64,000 nucleotides of DNA, from positions 1 to 64,000 of the forward strand of contig NZ_MLGE02000006.1 in NCBI RefSeq assembly GCF_001792775.2. The letters are read 5' to 3'. Below the pieces are notes generated by a model. That model ran no database searches. It had not been told where the DNA came from and saw only the letters and a program-made list of their open reading frames with translations. The stretch comes from Staphylococcus pseudintermedius. GTDB taxonomy: Bacteria; Bacillota; Bacilli; Staphylococcales; Staphylococcaceae. The position numbers and the translations under genes were made by a program. Shown here piece after piece: positions 18,687 to 28,190 of the stretch. How positions within the stretch are numbered: the first letter of the stretch is position 1; the number at the start of each line of letters is the position of its first letter.

Positions 18687-19662
18687 GCGTTTCGTGCGCG
18701 CTTTCGTAAAAATGATCATCATCCTATGGGTGCTGTCGACCATTACGTTTATTTTGATGAAAAGTACGCCAGGCGACCCAGTCAATCAAATTTTGCATGT
18801 TGGGGAATCCAATATTTCACAATCGACTATAGAGGCAACACGTGCACAATATGGTTTGAATGATGCGTGGTTTGTTCAATATTTTCGTTGGATAGGACAA
18901 ATTGTACAGTTCGATTTTGGGACAAGTTATCAAACAGGTCGTCCAGTCCTTCAAGAAATTTTCTTTTATGCACCGCCAACGATTACGATTGCGTTCTTCA
19001 CAATTATCGTGGTGATGGTGACTGCGCTTCCTCTAGGGGTTGTCGCAGCACGTCATCCGAATGGTAAACTTGATCGGATAATACGCGCCGTAACATCGGT
19101 GACAGTGAGTATTCCGTCGTTCTTTTTAGGAATAATTTTACTACACATTTTTGCGTTGCATTTTAAAATTTTACCCGTGTCAGGTTTCGGCTCACCTACA
19201 CAATTGGTGTTACCGGTCATTGCGATGAGCATCGGAATGAGTGCGTATTACGTGCGTTTAATGCGTGCCAATGTCATGGATTTATATCGTAGTCGTGAAG
19301 TGACCGCCTCACGATTAAGAGGTTTATCGGAGCGTTATATTTTTATGACTGACATTTTAAAGCCGGCACTCGTCCCTGTTGTAACCATTTTAGGACTTTC
19401 TATTGGGAGCTTAATCGGTGGTACAGTCGTCATTGAAAATGTGTTCGGTATTCCAGGGATTGGGCGCTTTTTAGTCGATAGTATTCGGGCAAGAGATTAT
19501 CCGGTCATTCAAGGGATTGTACTCATGTTAGGTATAATCGTAGTGCTGTCTAATTTGATGAGTGACACGATTGTCCTCTTTTTAGATCCGAAACAGCGCT
19601 ATCTGAAAACTGACAAAGGTGATGCACACATGTCAACGTCAACATACGAGGTGTCGCAATGA
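18676..19662 (+). CDS. nikB: ABC permease, NikB/OppB type
   Basis: A 328-residue permease with six predicted helices and the binding-protein-dependent transport signature near the C-terminus (GGTVVIENVFGIPGIGRFLVDSIRARDYPVIQG). The ATG at 18676 overlaps the end of the lipoprotein gene, indicating translational coupling. It would pair with the following permease to form the membrane channel. Confidence 0.85.
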   Translation: MQIKRFVRAFVKMIIILWVLSTITFILMKSTPGDPVNQILHVGESNISQSTIEATRAQYGLNDAWFVQYFRWIGQIVQFDFGTSYQTGRPVLQEIFFYAPPTITIAFFTIIVVMVTALPLGVVAARHPNGKLDRIIRAVTSVTVSIPSFFLGIILLHIFALHFKILPVSGFGSPTQLVLPVIAMSIGMSAYYVRLMRANVMDLYRSREVTASRLRGLSERYIFMTDILKPALVPVVTILGLSIGSLIGGTVVIENVFGIPGIGRFLVDSIRARDYPVIQGIVLMLGIIVVLSNLMSDTIVLFLDPKQRYLKTDKGDAHMSTSTYEVSQ

Positions 19663-20483
19663 TGAAACAGTTACGACAATTACCGAAAATGGTATGGGTA
19701 TGTGCGCTGTACGTCGTGGTACTCATCATTGTACAATTTTCTGTTTCCACACAAGCCGCGTTAGAAGTGAAGTTGAGCGACCAGTTTTTACCGATCAGTT
19801 CGATGCATTGGCTAGGGACAGATGACTATGGACGTGACTTGTTCGCACGCCTTATTATCGGTGCACGCTATACGCTACTCGTGAGTTTGGTGACAATCGT
19901 CATGACAGTTGTTATCGGTGTGCCTATCGGTATGATTGCGGGCTTTTTAAAAGGGAAAGTCGAAAAAACAATCATGCGCATTGTTGATATCGGTCTCAGT
20001 ATCCCAGAATTTGTGCTCATTATTGCAATGGCAAGTTTGTTGAAACCGAGTATTTGGAATATCGTCTGGGCGATGGTGTTGTTACGTTGGATGACGTATA
20101 CAAGATTGACCCGTACGATTGTGGCGAGTATTCGTCATATGGATTATATTCGTATGGCGAAATTGTATCGTGTTCCAACGTATCGCATGATGTTACATCA
20201 TTTTGTTCCACATGTTTTGCCGTCTATTTTAGTGGTAGCGACGGTGGATTTCGGGAAAAACATTCTCTATATTTCATCGCTATCATTTTTAGGATTAGGG
20301 GCACAACCGCCATCACCTGAATGGGGCGCGATGTTAAATGCAGGTCGTGATTTTATGACTTCCAATCCGATACTGCTGTTTGCGCCTGCCGTGATGATAG
20401 CCGTGACAATTTTAATTTTCCAATTGACTGGCGATGCGTTACGCGATCATTTTACACAAGAGGAGCATCGTGGACATGAATAA
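19659..20483 (+). CDS. nikC: ABC permease, NikC/OppC type
   Basis: A 274-residue permease. The N-terminal segment ends in the OppC/NikC hallmark HWLGTDDYGRDLFARLIIGAR, followed by five helices and the EAA-loop region LSFLGLGAQPPSPEWGAML. It overlaps nikB by four bases (ATGA) and nikD by eight, so all five genes should be made from one transcript. It is the second half of the transmembrane channel. Confidence 0.87.
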   Translation: MMKQLRQLPKMVWVCALYVVVLIIVQFSVSTQAALEVKLSDQFLPISSMHWLGTDDYGRDLFARLIIGARYTLLVSLVTIVMTVVIGVPIGMIAGFLKGKVEKTIMRIVDIGLSIPEFVLIIAMASLLKPSIWNIVWAMVLLRWMTYTRLTRTIVASIRHMDYIRMAKLYRVPTYRMMLHHFVPHVLPSILVVATVDFGKNILYISSLSFLGLGAQPPSPEWGAMLNAGRDFMTSNPILLFAPAVMIAVTILIFQLTGDALRDHFTQEEHRGHE

Positions 20484-21252
20484 GTTATTAAACCTAAACA
20501 ACTTAACAGTACGCCAAGGTGAACGTCATGTCATAGAAAGTCTCGATATGACCCTTTATGCTTCAAAAGTGAACGTCTTGATTGGTGAAAGTGGTGCGGG
20601 GAAAAGTATATTGATTAAGGCGCTACTCGGTGCTTTACCGGAACATTTTGAAATGACGTACGATGAATGGCATTATCAAGGACAAAGGGTCACGTCATTG
20701 AAGCCGTATTTAGGTAAACAAGTCGGGTATATTTCACAAGATTATACACATAGTTTTAATGACCATACGCCGATTGGGAAGCAGCTCATTGGGATTTATC
20801 GTCAGCATTACAAGGTGTCGCGTCAAGAAGCGGCGCACCAAGTTCAAAAAGCGTTGCAATGGGTGGGATTAGACCATCTCGATTTGCGCAAACGGTATCG
20901 ATTCATGCTGTCAGGAGGGCAACTGGAACGCGTCCTGATTGCGAGCGTCATGATGTTAGAACCGACACTCATTATCGCAGACGAACCTACTGCCGCATTA
21001 GATGCTGTGACAGGGCAGCAAATCATGACGTTACTGCATCATCTTGCTGAAGCACACGACGTGACGTTATGGGTCGTGACACATAACTTAACCCATGTGA
21101 AACGATTCAGTGATTATCTGTATGTGTTGCAACATGGGCGTATTGTGGACCATGGTGACGATATCTATTTCAAATCAGCAAACATCCATCCGTACAGTGC
21201 GTTGTTATTTGAACATCGAAGTCAGTTAAAACAAGGTGAATCATATGATTAA
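20476..21252 (+). CDS. nikD: ABC transporter ATPase, NikD/OppD type
   Basis: A 258-residue ATPase. It has Walker A GESGAGKS, a Q-loop at YISQDYTHSFN, the signature LSGGQLERV, Walker B LIIADEPTAALD and the switch histidine in VVTHN. The ATG at 20476 is placed after AGGAGC inside the end of nikC. OppD proteins usually carry a C-terminal iron-sulfur-like Cys extension, but this one stops just after the core at LKQGESYD, as the shorter NikD proteins do. That supports the nickel assignment over oligopeptide. Confidence 0.87.
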   Translation: MNKLLNLNNLTVRQGERHVIESLDMTLYASKVNVLIGESGAGKSILIKALLGALPEHFEMTYDEWHYQGQRVTSLKPYLGKQVGYISQDYTHSFNDHTPIGKQLIGIYRQHYKVSRQEAAHQVQKALQWVGLDHLDLRKRYRFMLSGGQLERVLIASVMMLEPTLIIADEPTAALDAVTGQQIMTLLHHLAEAHDVTLWVVTHNLTHVKRFSDYLYVLQHGRIVDHGDDIYFKSANIHPYSALLFEHRSQLKQGESYD

Positions 21253-21934
21253 ATTAGAACATATCACCGTGCAATATAAAGAGGTGACCGCTTTAGATGA
21301 TGTGTTATTAGCAGTCGGCCCGCATGAAATCGTGGGTATCGTCGGTGAAAGTGGGTCTGGAAAATCTACATTAGCGCACGTGATGTTAGGTGAATTGCGC
21401 GCCCAACGAGGTCAGGTCACATCGACATTTCAACGTGTCCTGCCGATTTTACAACATGCCAGTTACGCATTTAATCCTAAGATGACCATAGCGCGTGCAT
21501 TAAATGAGGCGTTAGCTTATGAGGCATCACAGCGTCAAGCACATCAACATTATCGTGATGAATTGATGGCGTCGATGGGATTGTCTCATGAATTGATGAA
21601 GCGGTATCCGAATGCATTGAGTGGAGGACAATTGCAACGTTTCAATGTCATTCGCACATTAATGTTGCAACCAGACTTGTTAATTTGTGATGAGATTACT
21701 GCAAATTTAGATGTCATTGCAGAACATCGCATGGCTCAGCAATTAAAACGACATGTCGAACGGACACACTGTGCCATGGTTGTCATTTCCCATGACTTGG
21801 CCTTTTTACAAAAATGGGTCTCACGAATTGTAGTGATGTATCAAGGGCGTGTCGTCGATGCTTTTCCAATAGAAGCGCTGTTTGATGAGGCACGCGATGA
21901 TTATACGAAAGCGTTGTTGTCGATTTATGAGTAG
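21245..21934 (+). CDS. nikE: ABC transporter ATPase, NikE/OppF type
   Basis: A 229-residue ATPase with Walker A GESGSGKS, signature LSGGQLQRF, Walker B LLICDEITANLD (Ile replaces the common Pro of DEPT) and switch His in ISHDLAFL. It begins at 21245 behind AAGGTG and overlaps nikD by eight bases. It closes the operon; a terminator lies about 100 bases downstream. It would form the ATPase heterodimer with the preceding subunit. Confidence 0.87.
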   Translation: MIKLEHITVQYKEVTALDDVLLAVGPHEIVGIVGESGSGKSTLAHVMLGELRAQRGQVTSTFQRVLPILQHASYAFNPKMTIARALNEALAYEASQRQAHQHYRDELMASMGLSHELMKRYPNALSGGQLQRFNVIRTLMLQPDLLICDEITANLDVIAEHRMAQQLKRHVERTHCAMVVISHDLAFLQKWVSRIVVMYQGRVVDAFPIEALFDEARDDYTKALLSIYE

Positions 21935-22033
21935 ATGCCGATGCGTCAGGTAAAGCGTTACGTATGATCAACTCATTCACCGTGGTTGGATGTCGTTAAA
22001 ATGAATTAAGAGGAAAACTGAAATACATGAAAG

Positions 22034-22068
22034 AAGCTGAGATCACAATGACGTCATCTCAGCTTTTT
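22034..22068 (+). terminator. Terminator of the nik operon
   Basis: AAGCTGAGAT and ATCTCAGCTT form a perfect 10-bp stem, followed by a T run. Confidence 0.88.
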
Positions 22069-22156
22069 GTATTTTATAAGTGGAAGTTAGAATATGAGAA
22101 CATGAGTTTAACTTAGATTAACAAAAGATAAAAAAATTGATTATCTTCAAATTAAA

Positions 22157-22485
22157 AGTCTGCCCGCATTGTCTATCATACTTAAGTGTCAAATTGCTAA
22201 AAGGGGCGAGACTCTTGAGGGATTATGTAAAAAGCAAAATAACGTCATTTAACTTTAACAGTGGTTATTGTATATCGCAGTATCTGTCTGACTTCTCAAG
22301 GCGCATGCTTTTGAGAAGTCTAGTCAGCCTTGCGGGGGGCAATACGACGAAATCTTTGTTGCACATGAGATTTCTGTACTGCTCCCAAAATCCACCAACG
22401 CCTCCTTCAATGTAACAGTTCAATCACGCGTTAGTTAGTTGAAGGGCAGCCCCTAGGAACGCGAGCCCAAAATAGCAATTGTTTA
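22157..22485. repeat. Dispersed repeat, copy 4 (reverse orientation)
   Basis: A copy of the palindromic element in the opposite orientation to the 2900 copy. It contains GACTTCTCAAGGCGCATGC, TTTTGAGAAGTCTAGTCAGC, GAGATTTCTGTACTGCTCCC and the AACGCC...GCGTTAGTTAGTTGAAGGGC block. The outermost arms are largely lost. It sits at the boundary between the nik operon and the AT-rich teichoic-acid-type locus. Confidence 0.72.
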
Positions 22486-22508
22486 TTATTATCAATGTGG
22501 GAACTTTA

Positions 22509-24683
22509 TTAATCTGAACTTTTCTGAATCTCATTGTATATCATGTCACCAATATATTGAGCCGCACGCCCATTTTCCATCGAACAAAAACGTTGGTGAA
22601 AGGCTTCAATCTGGTCTTGATATGTTTCGCGAATCAGTTCAATATTTTTCAATCCTTCAATTAATGCATCTGGATCTGTATAAATAGGGCCTGGCAGGTC
22701 ATTATGATAGTCGATATAAAAGCCACGTAATTCCGTCGCATATTTTTCAATATCATAAGGAAAGAACAGTTGCGGACGCTTCAAAATGCCATAATCAAAC
22801 ATGACTGAAGAGTAATCCGTAATCAAACAGTCGCTAATTAAATAAAGTCTTGAAATATCATTATAATTCGATACATCAATCGCAAAATCTTCGTAGTCTT
22901 TAAGTGACAATTGATTCGAAATAAAGTAATGCATTCTTAATAAAATAACGTGTGTATCTCGAAATTGTTCATAAAATTGTTGTAGGTTAAAAGGCAAATC
23001 GAACGTGTAGTGACCTGCTTCTTTATATTCATCGTCACGCCAAGTTGGTGCGTACAATAACACTTTTTTATCTTTAGGAATGTTAAGCTCTTCCTTGATA
23101 CTTTGTTGAAGTATAGTATCATTCGCATGATTCACTAAAATATCGTTACGTGGATACCCTGTCTCTAAAATTTTATTCGGTGCCATCCAGAATGCAGATT
23201 GAAAGATTTCAGTAGAATATGGATTGGGTGAAATCAAATAATCCCAACGACGAGTCGCAGCATAAAAATTCCTCTTATATAGTTCTGTTGTAGTTTCAGG
23301 TAGACGCACTTGTTTCATATCATTGGCAAGTCGTTTCAGAGGAGTGCCATGCCACGTTTGAATATATGTTTGATTTGGCTTTTTTTCTAGATATAGTGGA
23401 AGTCTAGAGTTAGAAACCCATACACGCGCTTTTTTGAAAATTTTATAATAATCTGAGCTTCCTTTTTGAATTTTTTGTATATCATTTGGAAGTTCGGGAT
23501 TACTAATATCGTTGAAAATCCAATAGTATTTTAAATTAGGGTATGCATTTTTCATGTATTCGTATATGTACTTAGGGCTATCACTATAATTTTTACCGCC
23601 GAATGATTCGAACAGTATTGTATCATTTTTGACTAATCGCATTGGGTTATAAATCTTGTATTTTGAATATGCTTTATTAGGTTTAAATAGTACTATATTT
23701 TTAATTAATCTGATATATTTTCTGAAGCTATGAATAACCTTTGATGCTTTATAATATTTCCTCTTAAGTAAATCTAGTTCTATGCGAAATAATAACTTTT
23801 TTTCTCTTTTAATCGCTGGTTTTATCGCTAATAATACTTCGCTTAATTGTTTATAAAATTGTTTATATCTTTGAGGAGTTCGTACAGACGACGGATCAAA
23901 TGCATAGCGAATCCGGTCAAGCATTTGTTTCTGTAATAAATACCGAACTTTATCATTATTTACAGACTTTAAAGATGCGTAGAAACTAAGAATATAATCT
24001 TTAAAGATAACATCGAAGGGTTGTGCAGTAAGTTTTTCTGTATTGAATGGATCATAAACTTCTCCAGTATAATAAAAGATATCGCCTTCTATTGAGGTAT
24101 AGCTCTCGATTGATTGCATATATGAAATTAAGAATGGCATATCAGCATAAATATTAAGATGATTGTTAAAACGAATGTTGTGTTCGCGAACAACTTGTGT
24201 GCTAAAAATAATATTACAAACTGACATCCTATTTAAAAAAACGTCTTCATTGCCTTCTATAACCTCATTTTTGATATTTAAATTTAAAGTATCGATTTGC
24301 TTTAACGATGATGTGGTAAAAGCGTTAATTGGAGCAATTAAAGTTTTGGTATTTCTCAACGCTTCCAAATAAATTTCAATAGAATAAGGTGCAAGAATGT
24401 CATCTCCATCAAGAAACATGAAAAAAGGTGTCTCAACTTTCTCTATACCTAGGTTTCTAGCATAACCATGCCCATAGTTCGAATCTAATTTATAATAAGT
24501 GACATTTTTAGAATACAGATTGAGCATTGAAAAGAGCTCTGCTTCACTATTATCGTTAGAAGCGTCATTGATAATTACAACGTTAAAAGATTGGTTCGTT
24601 TGGTCTATAAGAGATTTAATAGAATTTTTAATGTGTTTTTCTTTATTGTATACAGTCAAGATAACAGTTAACATGTTTTTCAT
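22509..24683 (-). CDS. Bifunctional glycosyltransferase / CDP-glycerol glycerophosphotransferase
   Basis: A 724-residue protein. Residues 1-240 are a GT2 (GT-A) domain (LTVILTVYNKEKHI, LDGDD as the DxD-type motif). A basic linker leads to a C-terminal CDP-glycerol:poly(glycerophosphate) transferase domain (about 365-715) with QTWHGTPLKRL, YAPTWRDDEY and LITDYSSVMFDY, the motifs that bind CDP-glycerol and the polymer. It would add sugar and glycerol phosphate to a wall teichoic acid or related polymer at the inner membrane face. The N-terminal part and linker are clearly more AT-rich than the C-terminal part, as if the gene were mosaic. It lies downstream of the 1068-residue relative on the same strand, 228 bases away and beyond a terminator. 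Confidence 0.85.
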   Translation of the reverse strand: MKNMLTVILTVYNKEKHIKNSIKSLIDQTNQSFNVVIINDASNDNSEAELFSMLNLYSKNVTYYKLDSNYGHGYARNLGIEKVETPFFMFLDGDDILAPYSIEIYLEALRNTKTLIAPINAFTTSSLKQIDTLNLNIKNEVIEGNEDVFLNRMSVCNIIFSTQVVREHNIRFNNHLNIYADMPFLISYMQSIESYTSIEGDIFYYTGEVYDPFNTEKLTAQPFDVIFKDYILSFYASLKSVNNDKVRYLLQKQMLDRIRYAFDPSSVRTPQRYKQFYKQLSEVLLAIKPAIKREKKLLFRIELDLLKRKYYKASKVIHSFRKYIRLIKNIVLFKPNKAYSKYKIYNPMRLVKNDTILFESFGGKNYSDSPKYIYEYMKNAYPNLKYYWIFNDISNPELPNDIQKIQKGSSDYYKIFKKARVWVSNSRLPLYLEKKPNQTYIQTWHGTPLKRLANDMKQVRLPETTTELYKRNFYAATRRWDYLISPNPYSTEIFQSAFWMAPNKILETGYPRNDILVNHANDTILQQSIKEELNIPKDKKVLLYAPTWRDDEYKEAGHYTFDLPFNLQQFYEQFRDTHVILLRMHYFISNQLSLKDYEDFAIDVSNYNDISRLYLISDCLITDYSSVMFDYGILKRPQLFFPYDIEKYATELRGFYIDYHNDLPGPIYTDPDALIEGLKNIELIRETYQDQIEAFHQRFCSMENGRAAQYIGDMIYNEIQKSSD

Positions 24684-24833
24684 AATGATCGTCCCTTATT
24701 TGAATTACTATTTCTAATTATATATTTTGAGTATATTATTAAAAGAATGATGCTTCAATAATTGAGTGACAACGTTTTGAAATAAATATTTACAATAACT
24801 ACTAATAAGAAACATAATGAAAATAAAAATGAA

Positions 24834-24875
24834 CCTCCTTGAAGCGCAATGTTAACTATGTACTTCAAGGAGGTG
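24834..24875 (-). terminator. Terminator of the 1068-residue transferase gene
   Basis: ACCTCCTTGAAG (24834-24845) and CTTCAAGGAGGT (24864-24875) form a perfect 12-bp stem. Read on the minus strand it is followed by TCATTTTTATTTT. Confidence 0.85.
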
Positions 24876-24911
24876 TTTGATAAATGTCAGTATTAAATTA
24901 TTAATTAATTA

Positions 24912-27900
24912 CTATTTTACGTTAAAAAAGCGGTTAATAATTGTTTGTGCGGATGTTCCATTTTCAAATGTACAGAATTCGTTGTAAAAAGCACTGTATT
25001 TATTGGCGTAAGTTCTGTTAATATTATCGATGTTTTTAATAGCATTTATCAGTTCATTGTCGTTGTAAAGAAGTGGACCAGGTGACATTTCTTTGAAGTC
25101 AAAGTAAAATCCACGTAAGTGTTCTTTATAATGTTCGTAATCATAAGTAAAAAATAGAAGCGGTTTTCTAGTATTTGCGAAGTCAAACATGATAGATGAA
25201 TAATCAGTAATACAAATATCAGTAATCAAGTACAAATCGCTAATCTCGTTGTAATCTGCCACATTAACAACAAAGTCCTTAAGATGTTCTTCGATGTATA
25301 TAGCATTGCTGATAATGATGTGTGGTCGCAGAAGCAAAATATATTCTTGACCTAATTGATCTTTCATTTTATTTAAGTCCATTTTTAAATTGATGATATG
25401 TTTTTTTGATTTACTCACTTCATCATCTCTAAAAGTAGGAGCGTATAAAATGATTTTTTTATCACTAGCTATTCCTAATTTTTGTTTTATTTTTTTTGTT
25501 TTTTGAGCAATAAAATTTTCATCTTGATTATAAAAGAGGTCATTTCTAGGATATCCAATTTCTAGTATGTCCTTTTTAAAGTTGAAAGCTGATTTAAAAT
25601 GTTTGGTTGCGTAAGGACTTGGTGATATCAAATAGTCCCAACTTTGGATGGACGTATTAACACGATCTTTGTATCCTTCATCTCTCCCCTCAAAGATGGG
25701 AACATCATTCAACATTTTCTTTAAAGGTGTACCATGCCAAGTTTGTATATATGTCGTTTGATTAGGTTTAGTTAAATAATAAGGGAAGTTTTGATTGTTT
25801 ATCCAAAATTTTGCACGTGATAAATAATAAAAATATGCTGGTGACAGTCGCTTTACTGATTTTACATTTGGATCATTGAATGGAAATGACTTGTTATTGA
25901 CCCAAACGATTTGATAATCATGTGATTTTTCTTTTAAACAATCATAAATAACTTTAGGGCTATCACTGACTGATTTTCCTATATTGCTCTCAAAAACAAC
26001 CATTTTTTTGTCAACTGGCATTACTTTGGCTATTAATGAATTAAATTTACTCATAATATTAAAGTAGTACTTATTTTTTCTGAACCGTTTAGTTAAATGT
26101 TGTGTTAACGGATCAAAAATGATTTTGCTTTTAATGGTTCCAGTTTGTCTAGCATTTAGAATCAAATTATAAACTCTTTTAGAATTATTTTGGTCATTAA
26201 AAGAATAAAATGTTTTCGCACGGGCTTTGATTTCTTTGTTTACTATAAAATTGTTGTCAACAGTATTTTGTATTTCATTCTCTAAATGATTAATGTTATT
26301 AACGATTACCCCTGGTAATTCTGATTCAATATCAATATGGGATGGCTGATTCCCTAGAAACTGATTAGTATCATATTGGTAGTAAATCACAGGTTTATTT
26401 AAGAAACTGAAATCAAATGCAACACTAGAATAATCTGTAATCATTAGTTGGCTTTCTTGAATGAGTCGTTGAACATCGACATCTCCCTGCTTAATACTTG
26501 TAATATATTTAGGAACATCGAACAATTTTAGGAATGGTTGCATGTTTGGATGTAAGCAGAAAATAATACTAAATCCTTTACTGTGAAGTGTTTTTAATTT
26601 AGGTGAGTGTAATAATTGTTCCATCCGGATACGATACTCAGAATTTTCGACACTTTCTAAATTGGTTAGCCAATCTCTCCATGTTGGAATGATGAGAATT
26701 TGCTTTTTAACTGTAACGTTCGGATTGAATAGCTCATCAAAGCGCGGTAAACCACTAACTAATACTTGACTATCATTAAAATTTAGATCTCTAACTACAA
26801 TTTCTTTTTCACGTTCCGAACTTGTAACGAAAAGATCAACATCAAAATCAATTAAGTGGTTTCCATTTATTTCAGTGAGGTTTTTAGTACCAAGTACCCC
26901 GTGTTGGAGAAAAATTTTGGTTGCACTTATTTTTTTTGTGTATATTTTACTGTTCGTCGGATATAACAAATGTGGGTGATGTGTAGAACAAATATAGTCA
27001 GCTTCTAACATAATCTTGAAGTGCTCAGGAGAACGATAATAAATAACGTTACCAAGTGGTAAAACATTTCTAACTTCTTGAGATTCACGTTCAATAATAT
27101 AATATGCTGGGATTTCAGGATGATGTTTTCTTAAATATTTAAAGAAATGATAACCATTATCTTGGGCCTTGTAAGATTTTTCACCGATTACCCACACTTT
27201 TTGTTCACTTTTAGATTTAAATGATTTTATGCTCTTAAGATAGGAAAGATAACTTTCAATAGAATATCTGTTAACTCTGAAAGATAAATTTCTCCCCTTC
27301 ATAGTGAAATAAGGAGTAGCGGAAATTATTTCATTTTCAAAGTGAGAGATAATTTCACCTTTAAGAAATCTTTCGACCATGATTCTTGGATTTCCAAGTT
27401 TTACTTTTATTGATTCTTTAAGTTCTTGAATATGGATGTCGATGTATATATCGATAATATCCTCAAGATCAAATGGATATTGCATGAATTCGATAAACTC
27501 ATTGTATATATCTACAGAAAATTCATGAACTTCAGTCTTTGTATTGCCACTAATTCTATCAGTTTTAAAAGGAATTCTTTTCTCATGATTCGATAATCGA
27601 GTTGTAATAACAATATTTGCAGTTTCCATTGTTGAGTTAATAAGTGAAAACTTACCAGAGATTGATAATGAACTGTTATTAATCATTAAGTCATCGATAT
27701 GACGTCTGAGTAGATAAGTTTTTGTTGGAATATTGTCAGTAAATGATAGGTGTAAAAATCCGTTTTTTGAAATGTATGGATAAATTGAATTTACGCCATC
27801 ACTATAGCGATGTAGTTTATGTACGTTTGAAAAGTTATTAAACACTTTTAAATTTTTTTGTGTCGTTAAAATTTCTTGATTTTCTTCAACAACAACAAAA

Positions 27901-28118
27901 GCTTTATCTCTATCGTATTGTTTGAAAACTTGAATAACTTCATCTAAATCTATTTCAAATTCCAAATCATCACCATTTTTGGGATATGTAATGGAATGAA
28001 ATTCATTCTTTACGTACAATTTACTGATTGATGTAGTATTACTTGTTTGTTGAAAAGAAATAGTAAGCTTTGAACCATTTTGAGTTACATTAACACTTTG
28101 CACTTTCATAACCTCCAT
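24912..28118 (-). CDS. Tandem-domain CDP-glycerol glycerophosphotransferase
   Basis: A protein of about 1068 residues with two glycerophosphotransferase-like domains. The first (about 310-660) has LQHGVLGTKNL, IPTWRDWL and MITDYSSVAFDF. The second (about 690-1065) has QTWHGTPLKKML, YAPTFRDDEV and CITDYSSIMFDF. About 280 N-terminal residues have no recognised motif. Family members polymerise or prime poly(glycerol phosphate). Two domains in one chain suggest two linkages or a polymer with two units. The start is uncertain: ATG at 28118 has no Shine-Dalgarno, and GGAGG inside the first codons is best spaced for the in-frame GTG at 28103. It is divergent from the next glycosyltransferase gene. 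Confidence 0.85.
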   Translation of the reverse strand: MEVMKVQSVNVTQNGSKLTISFQQTSNTTSISKLYVKNEFHSITYPKNGDDLEFEIDLDEVIQVFKQYDRDKAFVVVEENQEILTTQKNLKVFNNFSNVHKLHRYSDGVNSIYPYISKNGFLHLSFTDNIPTKTYLLRRHIDDLMINNSSLSISGKFSLINSTMETANIVITTRLSNHEKRIPFKTDRISGNTKTEVHEFSVDIYNEFIEFMQYPFDLEDIIDIYIDIHIQELKESIKVKLGNPRIMVERFLKGEIISHFENEIISATPYFTMKGRNLSFRVNRYSIESYLSYLKSIKSFKSKSEQKVWVIGEKSYKAQDNGYHFFKYLRKHHPEIPAYYIIERESQEVRNVLPLGNVIYYRSPEHFKIMLEADYICSTHHPHLLYPTNSKIYTKKISATKIFLQHGVLGTKNLTEINGNHLIDFDVDLFVTSSEREKEIVVRDLNFNDSQVLVSGLPRFDELFNPNVTVKKQILIIPTWRDWLTNLESVENSEYRIRMEQLLHSPKLKTLHSKGFSIIFCLHPNMQPFLKLFDVPKYITSIKQGDVDVQRLIQESQLMITDYSSVAFDFSFLNKPVIYYQYDTNQFLGNQPSHIDIESELPGVIVNNINHLENEIQNTVDNNFIVNKEIKARAKTFYSFNDQNNSKRVYNLILNARQTGTIKSKIIFDPLTQHLTKRFRKNKYYFNIMSKFNSLIAKVMPVDKKMVVFESNIGKSVSDSPKVIYDCLKEKSHDYQIVWVNNKSFPFNDPNVKSVKRLSPAYFYYLSRAKFWINNQNFPYYLTKPNQTTYIQTWHGTPLKKMLNDVPIFEGRDEGYKDRVNTSIQSWDYLISPSPYATKHFKSAFNFKKDILEIGYPRNDLFYNQDENFIAQKTKKIKQKLGIASDKKIILYAPTFRDDEVSKSKKHIINLKMDLNKMKDQLGQEYILLLRPHIIISNAIYIEEHLKDFVVNVADYNEISDLYLITDICITDYSSIMFDFANTRKPLLFFTYDYEHYKEHLRGFYFDFKEMSPGPLLYNDNELINAIKNIDNINRTYANKYSAFYNEFCTFENGTSAQTIINRFFNVK

Positions 28119-28190
28119 GTTAAGCTAGTTCTTGGTTAAAATCCATAAGCAGCATTTACAACTTTTCATTATACATTAGGGGGGATATAA

